Source: Kaistella jeonii (lineage in GTDB: Bacteria; Bacteroidota; Bacteroidia; Flavobacteriales; Weeksellaceae). From it: DNA of 64,000 nt. Of the stretch, positions 17,179-26,249 are shown piece after piece. The translations under genes were made by a program, and so were the position numbers. Where the stretch lies: NCBI RefSeq assembly GCF_000812865.1, contig NZ_JSYL01000011.1:1-64000 (forward strand), given 5' to 3'. The notes below the pieces were generated by a model. The model was not told the origin of the DNA. It made no database searches and was given only the letters and a program-made list of their open reading frames with translations. The stretch's first letter is position 1. Every line of letters starts with the position of its first letter.

Positions 17179-17733
17179 ATGATTGCTATCTTAATAATTG
17201 TGGCGCTGGTTGTCCTGTTCTTCATGTACGGAATTGGTATTTACAACCGATTGGTTAAAGTTAAAACAATGGTTCAGGAAGCCTGGAGCAGTATTGACGT
17301 GATGTTGAAAAAACGCCACGACTTGATTCCAAATTTGGTTGAAACCGTAAAAGGTTATGCAACGCACGAAAGAGCAACTTTCGACAGCGTAACGAGAGCG
17401 CGAGCTGCAGCGATGAATGCAAACGGAATTCAGGAAAAAGAAGCAGCAGAAAAAAATCTGAATCAGGCAATGATGAATCTTAATGCTGTTGCAGAACAAT
17501 ATCCAGATTTAAAAGCGAACACCAATTTCCTACAGCTACAAGGTGAACTTTCTGCTTTGGAAGGTGATATTGAGAAATCTAGAAGATATTATAATGGAAC
17601 GGTTCGCGAAAATAATATTTTGGTTGATACTTTCCCGAGCAATATTATTGCAAACATGTTCAAATTCACCAAGTCCGTTTTCTTTGAACTGGATAACGTG
17701 GCTGAAAGAGCAGTACCGACCGTAACCTTCTAA
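17179..17733 (+). CDS. lemA: LemA family protein
   Basis: 184 residues. An N-terminal membrane helix (residues 2-20, outward-facing C-terminus) is followed by the coiled-coil-rich LemA domain: 'VQEAWSSIDVMLKKRHDLIPNLVETVKGYATHE' and 'LNAVAEQYPDLKANTNF' are textbook. LemA proteins are membrane-anchored and of poorly known function, often next to TPM or DUF2207 proteins. It is the first gene of a two-gene operon; the downstream DUF2207 gene starts 4 bp after its stop. Confidence 0.9.
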   Translation: MIAILIIVALVVLFFMYGIGIYNRLVKVKTMVQEAWSSIDVMLKKRHDLIPNLVETVKGYATHERATFDSVTRARAAAMNANGIQEKEAAEKNLNQAMMNLNAVAEQYPDLKANTNFLQLQGELSALEGDIEKSRRYYNGTVRENNILVDTFPSNIIANMFKFTKSVFFELDNVAERAVPTVTF

Positions 17734-17737
17734 AAAA

Positions 17738-19663
17738 ATGAAACGTTTAATTTTTGCATTTCTACTCTTGATTTTCGGGTTTGGATCTGCACAGGATTTT
17801 GCGGCAGATTCTTCTGCCCAGAAAAACTATGAGCATATTCTTTCCTTTCACTCCGATATCGTCATCTCAAAAGATGCCCAAACTACGGTTACCGAAAAAA
17901 TCAAAGTGTATGCAGAAGGGATCAATATCCGCAGAGGAATTTTACGGTCGCTCCCACTCTGGCGAAATATTAATGGCAAGAAAATCAGAATTAAATATGA
18001 TCTGATTTCAGTCAAAAAAAATGGTTCTAAAGAAGATTATCACACTGAAAATCAAAGTTCCGATTACATCATTTATTTTGGAAATAAAAATATCATATTA
18101 ACGCCTGGAGTTTACGAATATGAACTGACCTACAAAACATCTGATCAGATCGGTTTCTTTAAGGATTACGATGAGTTTTACTGGAATGTAAACGGAACTG
18201 CGTCGAATTTTACGGTTGATGAAGTCTCTGCTAAAGTCACTTTGCCGGAAAATGCTGAAATTATCCAAAATTCCTGTTATACGGGAAGCTACGGCTCGAA
18301 TAAATCTGATTGTACCGGTAAACAATTATCTTCAAACTCTTTTGAATGGTCTGCAAAAAATCTTCAACAAACTGAAGGATTAACGATTGCAGTTGGTTTT
18401 AAAAAAGGAATTTTCACGCCACCTCCACCGCCAGGATTTTTAGAAAAATATGGCATTTTAGTAGCTCTGCTTTTAGGAGCTTTAGGATTATTGGCTTATT
18501 TCTATACGAGTTGGCAAAAATACGGCATCGATCCGCAAAAACCTGTTGTTTATCCGCAATTTAATTCGCCTCAAAACCTTTCACCTGCATCTTTAGGTTA
18601 TCTGGAAAATGAATATTATTCAGGACACATGATTTCGGCAGCGATCGTAAGTCTTGCCATCAAAGGTTTTATTAAGATCATTGAAGACGACAAACGGATT
18701 TTGGGAATTTTCGGTGGGAAAGAATACACCTTAGAAAAAATAAAAGAGCCCGATCAGACTTTACCCAAAGAGGAAATTAATCTGATGAATAAGTTTTTCC
18801 CGAGCGGATCAAAATCGCTTGCTTTCGATGGGCAATACAGTTCTAAAATTGAAAACGCCGTAAATGATTTTAAAGCGAATCTACAGTTTCAACATGATGG
18901 CTTTTTAAAAAAAGGGAACAATAGTGGCAAATTATTACTACCCATTATCGCAATAATCACATTATATGGATTGGGATTATTTTTCAGTTATAAACTCAGC
19001 TACGAAGATTCTTATCTCGGAGTCGGAATTTTCTTAGGCGTATTTATATTTGTTCTTTCCATCGTGTTCTCATTAGCCTTTGAAAGGTACAAAGTCGTAC
19101 GATGGATCTTTGGAATAGTAGCCGCAGGATTAATTTTTATTTTTGCCAGCGCATTTTTAGCAAACAAAGACAGACTGGAAAATCTCAACTTTTATGCGTG
19201 TTACGGATTTTTGATAGTAGGATTTATTGGGATCGTACTTTTTCAATACCTCATCAAACAACCAAGTCCGGAAAAGTTAGAAACCCAGTCGCTCATCGAA
19301 GGTTTCAAAATGTATCTCGGAACTGCTGAAGAAAAAACGTTGCAGTTTCATAATCCACCGGAAATGACTCCAGCTGTTTTTGAGAAAATGTTGCCTTATG
19401 CAATGGTTTTGGGAGTCGATAAAATCTGGGGCGAGAAATTTCAGAATATGTTGAAAAAATCAGCTTTAGGAGCTCAGCAATACCAATCAAACTGGTTTGT
19501 GGGTGCATCTGTCATGAATATGAATTTTGCAAGTTCCTTAAATTCCTCTTTGTCTCAATCGATCGCAAGTTCATCTACCCAACCCTCAAGTTCTGGCAGC
19601 GGATCTGGTGGTGGCGGATTTTCCGGCGGTGGCGGTGGTGGTGGTGGCGTTGGCGGATGGTAA
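17738..19663 (+). CDS. DUF2207 domain-containing membrane protein
   Basis: 641 residues: signal peptide (1-18), extracytoplasmic DUF2207 beta domain (~20-230), then membrane helices at ~240-260, ~395-415, ~425-450 and ~460-505, with cytoplasmic segments between. The C-terminus is a glycine/serine-rich tail ending in a GGGG-rich stretch and GGW, which is common in this family. Function unknown; the pairing with LemA is conserved in many bacteria and suggests a joint envelope role. No terminator is obvious before the next convergent gene. Confidence 0.85.
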   Translation: MKRLIFAFLLLIFGFGSAQDFAADSSAQKNYEHILSFHSDIVISKDAQTTVTEKIKVYAEGINIRRGILRSLPLWRNINGKKIRIKYDLISVKKNGSKEDYHTENQSSDYIIYFGNKNIILTPGVYEYELTYKTSDQIGFFKDYDEFYWNVNGTASNFTVDEVSAKVTLPENAEIIQNSCYTGSYGSNKSDCTGKQLSSNSFEWSAKNLQQTEGLTIAVGFKKGIFTPPPPPGFLEKYGILVALLLGALGLLAYFYTSWQKYGIDPQKPVVYPQFNSPQNLSPASLGYLENEYYSGHMISAAIVSLAIKGFIKIIEDDKRILGIFGGKEYTLEKIKEPDQTLPKEEINLMNKFFPSGSKSLAFDGQYSSKIENAVNDFKANLQFQHDGFLKKGNNSGKLLLPIIAIITLYGLGLFFSYKLSYEDSYLGVGIFLGVFIFVLSIVFSLAFERYKVVRWIFGIVAAGLIFIFASAFLANKDRLENLNFYACYGFLIVGFIGIVLFQYLIKQPSPEKLETQSLIEGFKMYLGTAEEKTLQFHNPPEMTPAVFEKMLPYAMVLGVDKIWGEKFQNMLKKSALGAQQYQSNWFVGASVMNMNFASSLNSSLSQSIASSSTQPSSSGSGSGGGGFSGGGGGGGGVGGW

Positions 19664-19755
19664 AATTTTAAGTAAAATTGCCGAGCTTGGCGAGGTTAAA
19701 AATCTTGTGACCGGGTTCGTTTGACTATGATAGAATATGTTGGCGATTTGGCTTT

Positions 19756-20355
19756 TCAGTACAATTCATTTTCCATTGGTATTACGTCCTGAAGTTTTGG
19801 TAATGGTCTGATTAAAATTTTCTTTTTTGTGTTACTTAAAATTTTGTCTGTGTCATAGCGTTCAGATTTTTCAATTCTAATTCCTGTTGATAAGTTAAAA
19901 TTCGATGTCGTTATTACACCTTGCCCATCAGAATTACCATATGAAAAACCTATTAATTCAAAATTTCCATTTTGAAATCTAAATTTATGTTCGAAATGTC
20001 CACGCAATAATTCAAAATTGACACTTAGAACTCCGTTTTTAATAGTGATATCCGAAAAACCATTCCCTGTTACCCAACCATTTCTACCATTTGGATATTG
20101 TGGTTCAATAAGCTTTGTAGAAGTTACAATGAGTTTAAACGCTCCGCTTGGTTCTTTGAAAAACACTTGAAGTCTGTAAGGTGCATTTTCATTTAAAGTG
20201 TCTTGTGTTACGATTACTTTATCTACTAAATTGTCTTTATTTAGGTCGCCTCTAACTTCAATAACCTGATTGTTAAAATTATACTTTTCAGTTTTTGTTT
20301 GTGCAAAACTGTCAATTTGAAATAAAAAAAGAATAGTTAATATAAGTTCTTTCAT
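19756..20355 (-). CDS. Exported protein of unknown function, cassette-type gene
   Basis: 199 residues. It has a signal peptide (1-18, ending SFAQ), then 'VRGDLNKDNLVDKVIV' (~residue 33), a D-x-N-x-D-x-x-x-D calcium-loop pattern as in EF-hand/dockerin or FG-GAP repeat proteins, and a beta-rich remainder. I do not recognise a precise family; XAC2610-like exported proteins look similar by eye. It is the last of four co-oriented single genes separated by attC-like palindromes; the element at 20391-20525 lies upstream of its start. A possible decayed element lies between its stop and the DUF2207 gene (19680-19750). Confidence 0.6.
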   Translation of the reverse strand: MKELILTILFLFQIDSFAQTKTEKYNFNNQVIEVRGDLNKDNLVDKVIVTQDTLNENAPYRLQVFFKEPSGAFKLIVTSTKLIEPQYPNGRNGWVTGNGFSDITIKNGVLSVNFELLRGHFEHKFRFQNGNFELIGFSYGNSDGQGVITTSNFNLSTGIRIEKSERYDTDKILSNTKKKILIRPLPKLQDVIPMENELY

Positions 20356-20390
20356 TTTGTTAAGCTATTTATTAATGTTGGTCGTTGATA

Positions 20391-20525
20391 GCATTACCAG
20401 CACTTCTTGCGGCTTGGCGATGCGGCGGATAAGGAAGCCGAAACTTTCTATTATCACTGAACTTCAAAGGAAGCAAAAATCTTCGATTTAGCACTAAACC
20501 TGCCATATTGCCAAACCATGTTAGC
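20391..20525 (-). repeat. attC-like palindromic element A
   Basis: Imperfect inverted arms: 'TTGCGGCTTGGCGATGCGG' (20407-20425) against 'GCCATATTGCCAAACCATG' (20502-20520), with a unique loop sequence between. The outer ends read GCATTAC and GTTAGC. It shares 'TTTCTATTAT' and 'AAATCTTC' blocks with element B at 30 kb. It lies directly 3' of the 20551-20943 gene. Confidence 0.7.
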
Positions 20526-20550
20526 GGTTCGTTGTTTTAATTGCTTTCTG

Positions 20551-20943
20551 TCATTCTGTTTTTCGAGTTAAGTATGTTAGAAAGAGACCTAACCCAAAAA
20601 TTAAAGGCACAGGTGCTGCATGTCGTAATGCGGAAATCCAACCTATTAAAGGACTGAATACAAAAAAGTCGGTTAATGGAACCATTGCACCAATCAACAT
20701 TATAAGTCCAAGTGCTTTTAATTGATTAGAAAGAACGAGTATCGTTATCATTAATCCAATCGATAATTGTCTTATTCCTATCGATAAAGCCATCGGCTCT
20801 TTAAGCGTGTCAATATTTTTGATGTCAAATAACACACTCGCAGCATTAGGGAAAATTAAAATCATTACTCCTGAAACAATTAAGAATATTCCTGGTAACA
20901 AGCATAAATATTGGGCAATTTTAATCTTTTTCTCTGTTGTCAT
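20551..20943 (-). CDS. Small membrane protein, DUF4267-like, cassette-type gene
   Basis: 130 residues with four predicted membrane helices (~10-32, ~52-72, ~76-96, ~105-125). Sequence such as 'GIRQLSIGLMITILVLSNQLKALGLIMLIGAMVPLTDFFV' resembles DUF4267, a family of unknown function; the match is by eye. It is a single-gene unit between element C (upstream) and element A (downstream), in the same orientation as its neighbours. Confidence 0.6.
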   Translation of the reverse strand: MTTEKKIKIAQYLCLLPGIFLIVSGVMILIFPNAASVLFDIKNIDTLKEPMALSIGIRQLSIGLMITILVLSNQLKALGLIMLIGAMVPLTDFFVFSPLIGWISALRHAAPVPLIFGLGLFLTYLTRKTE

Positions 20944-20996
20944 AATTTCATCTTATTTAGAATTTTCATATCGTGGTGTGGTTCTTTTACAATGAC

Positions 20997-21100
20997 CGCT
21001 AACGGTTGGGTATTTCTGTTATTGGGGACTTTTTGTAACAGGTCTTTGTAAATATAACAAATTGATTAATTAGCAAAAATCTTCTCGTGTGCAGTGCTTA
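20997..21100 (-). repeat. attC-like palindromic element C (one arm kept)
   Basis: Contains 'AACGGTTGGGTATTTCTGTT', the poly-T/'CTTTGTAAATATAA' block and 'AATTAGCAAAAATCTT', all shared with element D at 21794. The second arm is missing or diverged; a small internal hairpin CTGTTA...TAACAG remains. The outer end reads GTTAGCG on the gene strand. It starts directly at the stop of the 21101-21787 gene. Confidence 0.65.
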
Positions 21101-21787
21101 TTACATATTAGTGATTAGGTTTAGGTTATGATTATTAAGTTTAAAACTTGCGTTTTTATTCTCAATAAATACTAGACTTCCGAAAATTGGTTTTCCAATA
21201 ATTCCGGCAACATTTTCACAAAATTCTGGATAAGTATTTAAGATTGAATGTTTATTCTCAAAATCTAGATAATCCTTTAAATCGTTACCGGTTATAAATT
21301 TTTTTTGCAAACCAATTACATCAATGCAAATTATTAATATGTAATTATTTCGAGTAATTAAATCCCTATATATTCTTTCTTTATCAGTTATTTTTGATAT
21401 TTGTGGGATAAAATCATTAATAGAAGTATAGAATGTAGTCTGATCATTTCCAAAATATTCATCTTGTTTAAATAATTCAATTTTCGTTTTTAACTCCTCC
21501 TCTATTGGATTTATTTTTTTTACTTCAAATATTATATTTTGGTTTTCAGATTTTACTAACCAATCGGGTGTTTTTCCATTTATTTTTGGTTCATATATTA
21601 CTTCTGAAAATAATTGATTTAAGACATATCCGAATTCCATCTCGGAAAAAAGAGATAAAATATTAATTTCATTTGTTTCTCTCACTATTTTTCTTGAAAA
21701 TCTTCCAGTATACTTTAAATCTAAAAATTCTAAATTTCTTCTATAATCGGATTTATAATTAAGGATTTTTTCAGCGGTTTTGTTCAT
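21101..21787 (-). CDS. Putative PD-(D/E)XK nuclease-fold protein, cassette-type gene
   Basis: 228 residues, no signal peptide. Residues ~50-85 read 'EFGYVLNQLFSE', then 'GKTPDWLVKSENQNIIFEVKKIN', an E...PD...E-x-K arrangement as in restriction-endonuclease-like folds. The rest is not recognised. Few other features are visible; it is AT-rich relative to its surroundings. It is a single-gene unit bounded by elements D (upstream) and C (downstream). A defence or DNA-processing role is possible but is inference only. Confidence 0.55.
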   Translation of the reverse strand: MNKTAEKILNYKSDYRRNLEFLDLKYTGRFSRKIVRETNEINILSLFSEMEFGYVLNQLFSEVIYEPKINGKTPDWLVKSENQNIIFEVKKINPIEEELKTKIELFKQDEYFGNDQTTFYTSINDFIPQISKITDKERIYRDLITRNNYILIICIDVIGLQKKFITGNDLKDYLDFENKHSILNTYPEFCENVAGIIGKPIFGSLVFIENKNASFKLNNHNLNLITNM

Positions 21788-21793
21788 AGTATT

Positions 21794-21924
21794 GCATAAC
21801 GGTTGGGTATTTCTGTTGGCGGGGCCTTTTTATAAATGGTCTTTGTAAATATAATAATATGATCAATTAGCAAAAATCTTGATGAAAGGAACTTCCGACC
21901 CACTAATAGAAATACTTTGTTACC
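21794..21924 (-). repeat. attC-like palindromic element D (most complete)
   Basis: On the gene strand it begins GGTAAC and ends GTTATGC. Arms: 'AAAGTATTTCTATTAGTGGG' against 'CCCGCCAACAGAAATACCC', about 20 bp, imperfect. The ~80-bp middle is shared with elements C and E. The GTTATGC end differs at one base from the integron R' consensus GTTRRRY. It lies 15 bp 3' of the 21939-22481 gene. Confidence 0.75.
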
Positions 21925-21938
21925 TGCTGGCTTTTTAT

Positions 21939-22481
21939 TCAAATATTCAGTTCTTTATTCACGATCTGCTTTTCAGATTTTCTATCCGATTTTCTCATTT
22001 CGGATTTTTCTTTTTGGTGATAATTTTTTTTGTCACTTAAAAAATGCATACTTCCCCAAGACAATTTAGAACCTTGTCTTATCATTACGCCGTTCCATAC
22101 ACAATCTTCATAAGGGCAATTATGTTTTGAATAAGTACCAAAATTCCGGTGTTTAATTTTCTTGTCCGCAAGTATTTTTTGTTGATTTTTTCGAATGTCA
22201 TTCCAAATTTTTACTTCGTCACCCTTAGTGAATTCTTGTCCTAAAGTCGAAACTTCAACAAATGTTTTAGGATCTTTTAATTGTAAAAAATCAAAAGTTT
22301 TCTTAAATGTTTTGTGCGAATATTCTCGAACTTTAATTTTTTCGTCAATATTCAAATTTTCATTTTCCAGGATTGAGCGATAAAGTCCAAGTGTATTGAA
22401 GTCTTTGTATTCTTTATAATTATCAATGTAGAGGAAATACTCTTCTAAAGTCAATTGATTAAATTTCTTTCCTATTTCCAT
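21939..22481 (-). CDS. Unknown protein with a CxxxxC segment, cassette-type gene
   Basis: 180 residues, lysine-rich, no signal or membrane segment. The first ~120 residues look helical; 'KHNCPYEDCVWNGVMIRQGS' (~130-150) has a histidine and two cysteines that could bind a metal. The tail is very basic. I do not recognise the family. It is the first of the four palindrome-tagged single genes, with element D 15 bp after its stop. Confidence 0.55.
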   Translation of the reverse strand: MEIGKKFNQLTLEEYFLYIDNYKEYKDFNTLGLYRSILENENLNIDEKIKVREYSHKTFKKTFDFLQLKDPKTFVEVSTLGQEFTKGDEVKIWNDIRKNQQKILADKKIKHRNFGTYSKHNCPYEDCVWNGVMIRQGSKLSWGSMHFLSDKKNYHQKEKSEMRKSDRKSEKQIVNKELNI

Positions 22482-22604
22482 TTCTTAAATTTTATACGAT
22501 CGCTTGTGAGCGTCATACATATTCACCCAATTCTGGTTTTATATGTATCATAAACATGATACTTTATTTATTTTCAAATATAAAAAAAAATCGCAAGAAC
22601 TTTT

Positions 22605-22665
22605 AGCTCTTTCGTCTTCGGACGAGACGGGATCGAGTTTTCAAAGAAGCGAAAATCTGATTGCT
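22605..22665 (+). repeat. Dispersed intergenic repeat (fragment)
   Basis: Contains 'TTTAGC', the hairpin 'CGTCTTCGGACG', and the terminal block 'AGAAGCGAAAATCT...GCTCCT' found also at 31027-31050. The rest of 22482-22701 has no gene that I can see. Confidence 0.5.
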
Positions 22666-22701
22666 CCTAATTGAAAATATTTTTTTTTAAATAGGTTATT
22701 C

Positions 22702-25008
22702 TTAAATCGATTTTCTAACCTCGATAATCACCGATTTACTTGTGGGCGTATTGCTTCGGTCGGCAACGGATTTTATGGGTACCAACACATTGGTTTCCGG
22801 GAAATAGGTGGCGCAACACTGCTCTGGAATGGAATAAGGAATCACCAAAAATTTTCGGGCAACGCGCTCTTTACCATCATGGAAATTATAGAGATCTACT
22901 GAATCTAATTTTTTTAGACCACGCTTTTCCATGTCAGTTTTATTCATAAAAATGACGCGTCTTTCGTCTTTAATTCCTCGGTAACGGTCATTCATGCCAT
23001 AAATCGTCGTGTTGTACTGGTCGTGACTTCTAATGGTCATCATGAGCAATTCGTTTTCTTTTACTTCCGGCACATCGGCGATTGAAACACTGAAATTTGC
23101 TTTTGAAGTGTGTGTTTTAAATTTGCCATCACGCGCTGAATTTGGTAAATAAAAACCGCCATCTTTTCGTACGCGCTCGTTGTACTGATCAAATCCTGGA
23201 ATCACTTTTTCAATATCTTCGCGGATCAAATCATAATGATTGTGAAATGAAGTCCAGTCAATTTTTGTCTTTCCTTTTAAAACTTCCTCCGCCAAATGGC
23301 AGATAATCGCAACCTCACTCATCAATTGTTTGCTTACAGGCTGCAGATTTCCCTGGCTTTTTTGAATGACGCCCATAGAATTTTCGCAGGTAACGAATTG
23401 TGCTTCGCCATTTTGAATATCAATGTCGCTTCGCCCATAAGTAGGTAGAATGAGGGCTTCTTTTCCTGTTACTAAATGGCTGCGGTTCAGTTTCGTTGAA
23501 ACTTGAACAGTCAGGTCACATTTACGCAAAGCTTCCGCTGTATATTTTGTATCTGGCGTCGCGCTCAAAAAATTACCACCCATTGCAAAAAATATCTTGC
23601 ACTCTCCTTTATGCATGGCTTCGATAGAATCTACAACGTCGTGTCCGTATTCTTTGGGTGGAACAAAGCCGTAAGTTTTTTCTAAATTTTCTAAAAGCCA
23701 GTCCCAAGGTTTTTCAAAAATCCCCATTGTTCTGTCGCCCTGCACATTGCTATGACCACGAACCGGACAGGTTCCGGCGCCGGGTTTGCCGATACTTCCT
23801 TTCATTAGTAAAAGATTGACCGTTTCTTTAATGGTATTTACTGCATTTTTATGCTGCGTTAAACCCATTGCCCAACAGATGATAATTTTATTTTTGAACT
23901 TTAATTTATTTGCAATTTCTTTAATTTCAGCCAAAGGAATGCCGCACATGCGAGATAACTCCTCTACATTCTGTTCTAAAATATGTTTTTTGAACGCTTC
24001 AAAACCATGCGTTTCTTCTGTAATGAATTTTTGATCGAAAACTTGACCCGGATTTTCATTCTCAAACTGAAACCAATAATAAGCAATTGCCTGCATCAAA
24101 GCCAAATCACCATTAATTTTTACCTGAAGATAATCTGTTGCGATCTGAGTTTTTCCACCCAAAATACCTTTCACAGACTGTGGATCGCTGAAACGTTCTA
24201 AACCTGCTTCCCTCAAAGGGTTTACTGCAATGATCATAGCGTCATTTTCTCTGGCTTTCTTCAGTGCAGAAAGCATTCTTGGATGATTGGTGCCAGGATT
24301 TTGACCCATAATAATGATTGCTTCAGCTTCATAAAGATCTTCCAGTTTCACAGAACCTTTTCCGATCCCTACGGTTTCATCTAAGGCAACACCGCTGCTT
24401 TCGTGGCACATATTGCTGCAATCCGGCATATTATTGGTGCCAAATTCCCGCACAAAAAGTTGGTAAAGAAAAGCGGCTTCATTGCTTGTTCTTCCACTTG
24501 TGTAAAAGATCGCCTCATCGGGACTTTCTAGAGCATTTAATTTTTCGGCTATTTTTATGAAGGCATTTTTCCAGGAAATGGGTTCGTAATGCGTCGCGTT
24601 TTCTGCTAAATACATCGGGCGTCCGATTCTACCGCTTTTTCCGAGATGATAATCATCCCATTGGGATAACTGTTCCACAGAATGAAGGGCGAAAAAATCT
24701 TCCCATATTACGTCTGTCGTCGCTTCTTCGGCAACGGCTTTTGCACCATTCTCACAATATTCTGCGACAGGACTTCTCTCATCGTCAGGATCTGGCCATG
24801 CACAACCCGGACAATCGTACCCATGGAAAGTATTCAATTGATTTAAAGCAGTAAATCCTCGAATCGCATCCATGGATTCCAGAATATGCTGTGCAGAAAC
24901 CAAAACTGCTTTTGTTCCTGCGGCGTAGGTTTCTGGTTTAGAAACTTCGATATTAGAAAATTTTTCCGGATTTTCTTCGCTGGGATGGTTGTGATTATTT
25001 TCAGACAC
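22702..25008 (-). CDS. FdhF/YdeP family molybdopterin oxidoreductase
   Basis: About 768 residues from GTG 25008 (VSENNHNHPSEENPEKFS); the frame is open up to ATG 25086, but that would overlap the previous gene by 47 bp. It is a formate-dehydrogenase-alpha-like molybdopterin protein: 'GYDCPGCAWPDPDDERSP' near the N-terminus is the YdeP-type cysteine motif in place of a full 4Fe-4S signature, then 'YTSGRTSNEAAFLYQ', 'NPGTNHPRMLSAL' and a C-terminal molydopterin-guanine-dinucleotide-binding domain ('RSHDQYNTTIYGMNDRYRG'). The substrate is unknown. It is the last gene of a Mo-cofactor operon that includes fdhD and mobA functions. Confidence 0.88.
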   Translation of the reverse strand: MSENNHNHPSEENPEKFSNIEVSKPETYAAGTKAVLVSAQHILESMDAIRGFTALNQLNTFHGYDCPGCAWPDPDDERSPVAEYCENGAKAVAEEATTDVIWEDFFALHSVEQLSQWDDYHLGKSGRIGRPMYLAENATHYEPISWKNAFIKIAEKLNALESPDEAIFYTSGRTSNEAAFLYQLFVREFGTNNMPDCSNMCHESSGVALDETVGIGKGSVKLEDLYEAEAIIIMGQNPGTNHPRMLSALKKARENDAMIIAVNPLREAGLERFSDPQSVKGILGGKTQIATDYLQVKINGDLALMQAIAYYWFQFENENPGQVFDQKFITEETHGFEAFKKHILEQNVEELSRMCGIPLAEIKEIANKLKFKNKIIICWAMGLTQHKNAVNTIKETVNLLLMKGSIGKPGAGTCPVRGHSNVQGDRTMGIFEKPWDWLLENLEKTYGFVPPKEYGHDVVDSIEAMHKGECKIFFAMGGNFLSATPDTKYTAEALRKCDLTVQVSTKLNRSHLVTGKEALILPTYGRSDIDIQNGEAQFVTCENSMGVIQKSQGNLQPVSKQLMSEVAIICHLAEEVLKGKTKIDWTSFHNHYDLIREDIEKVIPGFDQYNERVRKDGGFYLPNSARDGKFKTHTSKANFSVSIADVPEVKENELLMMTIRSHDQYNTTIYGMNDRYRGIKDERRVIFMNKTDMEKRGLKKLDSVDLYNFHDGKERVARKFLVIPYSIPEQCCATYFPETNVLVPIKSVADRSNTPTSKSVIIEVRKSI

Positions 25009-25039
25009 GATGTAAAATTTTAATGAAGTTGCAAATTTA

Positions 25040-25411
25040 TTAGCAGTGCGTTTTGGTATTTTCGTACATATCGGTCTGATCTTCATACGTAGTATCCAGA
25101 CATTGCAGATCTTTTTCTACCAGTAGAAACAGTCCTTTTTCCTCCCCATTATTTTGAGATCCCTCGACAGTAATTTCATCAGTTTCCGTCAGGATGTCTG
25201 CTTCTTTTTTAGATAAAAAAACGGTGATTTTACTGGCTTGAAATTCTGCGGAAATTGCGGAGACCTTTTCATCAACAACCAGGGAATATTTGAAAATTTC
25301 TTCAGCTCCTAAAATGGTTTGTTCCTCTACAATTCCATTTTTTTTGATATTTTGGACATCGGTTTTCGTCAATCTTAATCTGATGCTGTTTCCTTTTATT
25401 CTAATTTTCAT
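25040..25411 (-). CDS. DUF7009-like small protein in the Mo-enzyme operon
   Basis: About 123 residues from ATG 25411 (MKIRIKGNSIRLRLT); an upstream ATG at 25468 would lie inside fdhD. The start overlaps the fdhD stop by 11 bp, which indicates translational coupling. It is beta-rich with acidic segments and ends in 'ENTKTHC', a C-terminal cysteine; 'LQCLD' gives a second one. I associate this with the DUF7009 family seen beside fdhD in flavobacteria. Function unknown. Confidence 0.65.
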   Translation of the reverse strand: MKIRIKGNSIRLRLTKTDVQNIKKNGIVEEQTILGAEEIFKYSLVVDEKVSAISAEFQASKITVFLSKKEADILTETDEITVEGSQNNGEEKGLFLLVEKDLQCLDTTYEDQTDMYENTKTHC

Positions 25412-26249
25412 TGCTTGTATTTTTAAAGTCAATTTTATCTGCTCCACAATAGATATTGGCATTTCCATTTTTTAAAAAACCTACTAAAGTGATTCCAAAA
25501 TTTTCTGCGGTTTCGACAGCCAAAGAACTCGGTGCGCCAATTGCACAAATAATGGGGACTCCGGCCATTGCACATTTCTGAATAAGTTCAAAGCTTGCTC
25601 GTCCGCTGAGAAGGACGATTCTATTCTTAAGTGAAAAATCGCTTTCTGTGCTTTTTAAAAGTTCTGCACCAATTAATTTATCGAGTGCGTTGTGTCGGCC
25701 GACATCTTCCCGAAGGTCGAGTAAATTTCCATCCAGATCAAATAAAGCGGAGGCGTGAATTCCACCTGTAGATTCAAAAGTTTTTTGTTGATCCCGCAAT
25801 TTTTCCGGAAGAGAGAATATGGTGTTTATTTTTACCGGTTCAGCTAATTTTTCAATGGGAATTCGGCAAACCTGTTTGATGGCTTCAATGCTTTCTTTTC
25901 CGCAAACGCCGCAACTGCTTGTGGTGTAAAAATTTCTTTTCAGTTTTTGAAGATCCGGATTAAAATCGGGCGCGAAGTTGATGGTGATTTTATTGTCTTC
26001 CATTTGGGAAGAAACCGGCTCCTTTAAATTAGTTTTTGAATAAATAATTCCTTCTGTAAATAGAAACCCGACTGCTAATTCTTCGTCATTTTCAGGAGTT
26101 CGCATGGTTACTGAGACCGAATTCTTTTCGCCGGAACTACCAAGTTTAACTGCAATTTCTAAAGGTTCCTCAATCGCTAAACTATCGGGTTTTAGAAATT
26201 CTTTTGCGCCAAAATCAGCTACTTTATGGATCTGAAATTCTTTAATCAT
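25401..26249 (-). CDS. fdhD: Formate dehydrogenase accessory sulfurtransferase FdhD
   Basis: 282 residues. The catalytic CxxC motif is C113-G-V-C116 in 'TTSSCGVCGKES', and 'TGGIHASALFD', 'REDVGRHNALDKLIG' and 'SGRASFELIQK' are all family hallmarks. FdhD passes sulfur from a cysteine desulfurase to the bis-MGD cofactor of formate-dehydrogenase-like enzymes, so it fits the oxidoreductase downstream. Its ATG overlaps the stop of the THEP1-MobA gene by 8 bp. Confidence 0.93.
   Translation of the reverse strand: MIKEFQIHKVADFGAKEFLKPDSLAIEEPLEIAVKLGSSGEKNSVSVTMRTPENDEELAVGFLFTEGIIYSKTNLKEPVSSQMEDNKITINFAPDFNPDLQKLKRNFYTTSSCGVCGKESIEAIKQVCRIPIEKLAEPVKINTIFSLPEKLRDQQKTFESTGGIHASALFDLDGNLLDLREDVGRHNALDKLIGAELLKSTESDFSLKNRIVLLSGRASFELIQKCAMAGVPIICAIGAPSSLAVETAENFGITLVGFLKNGNANIYCGADKIDFKNTSNEN

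Noticed and set aside
19663-19755. A seventh attC-like element after the 19756 gene
   Set aside because: Fragments such as CTTGGCGAGG and TTGGCGATTTGG are suggestive, but they are in direct, not inverted, relation, and no long stem can be drawn. At most a decayed end.
20391-22481. A complete integron
   Set aside because: No integrase, attI or Pc-like promoter is visible and the border heptamers do not fully match RYYYAAC/GTTRRRY; only a cassette-like array can be claimed.
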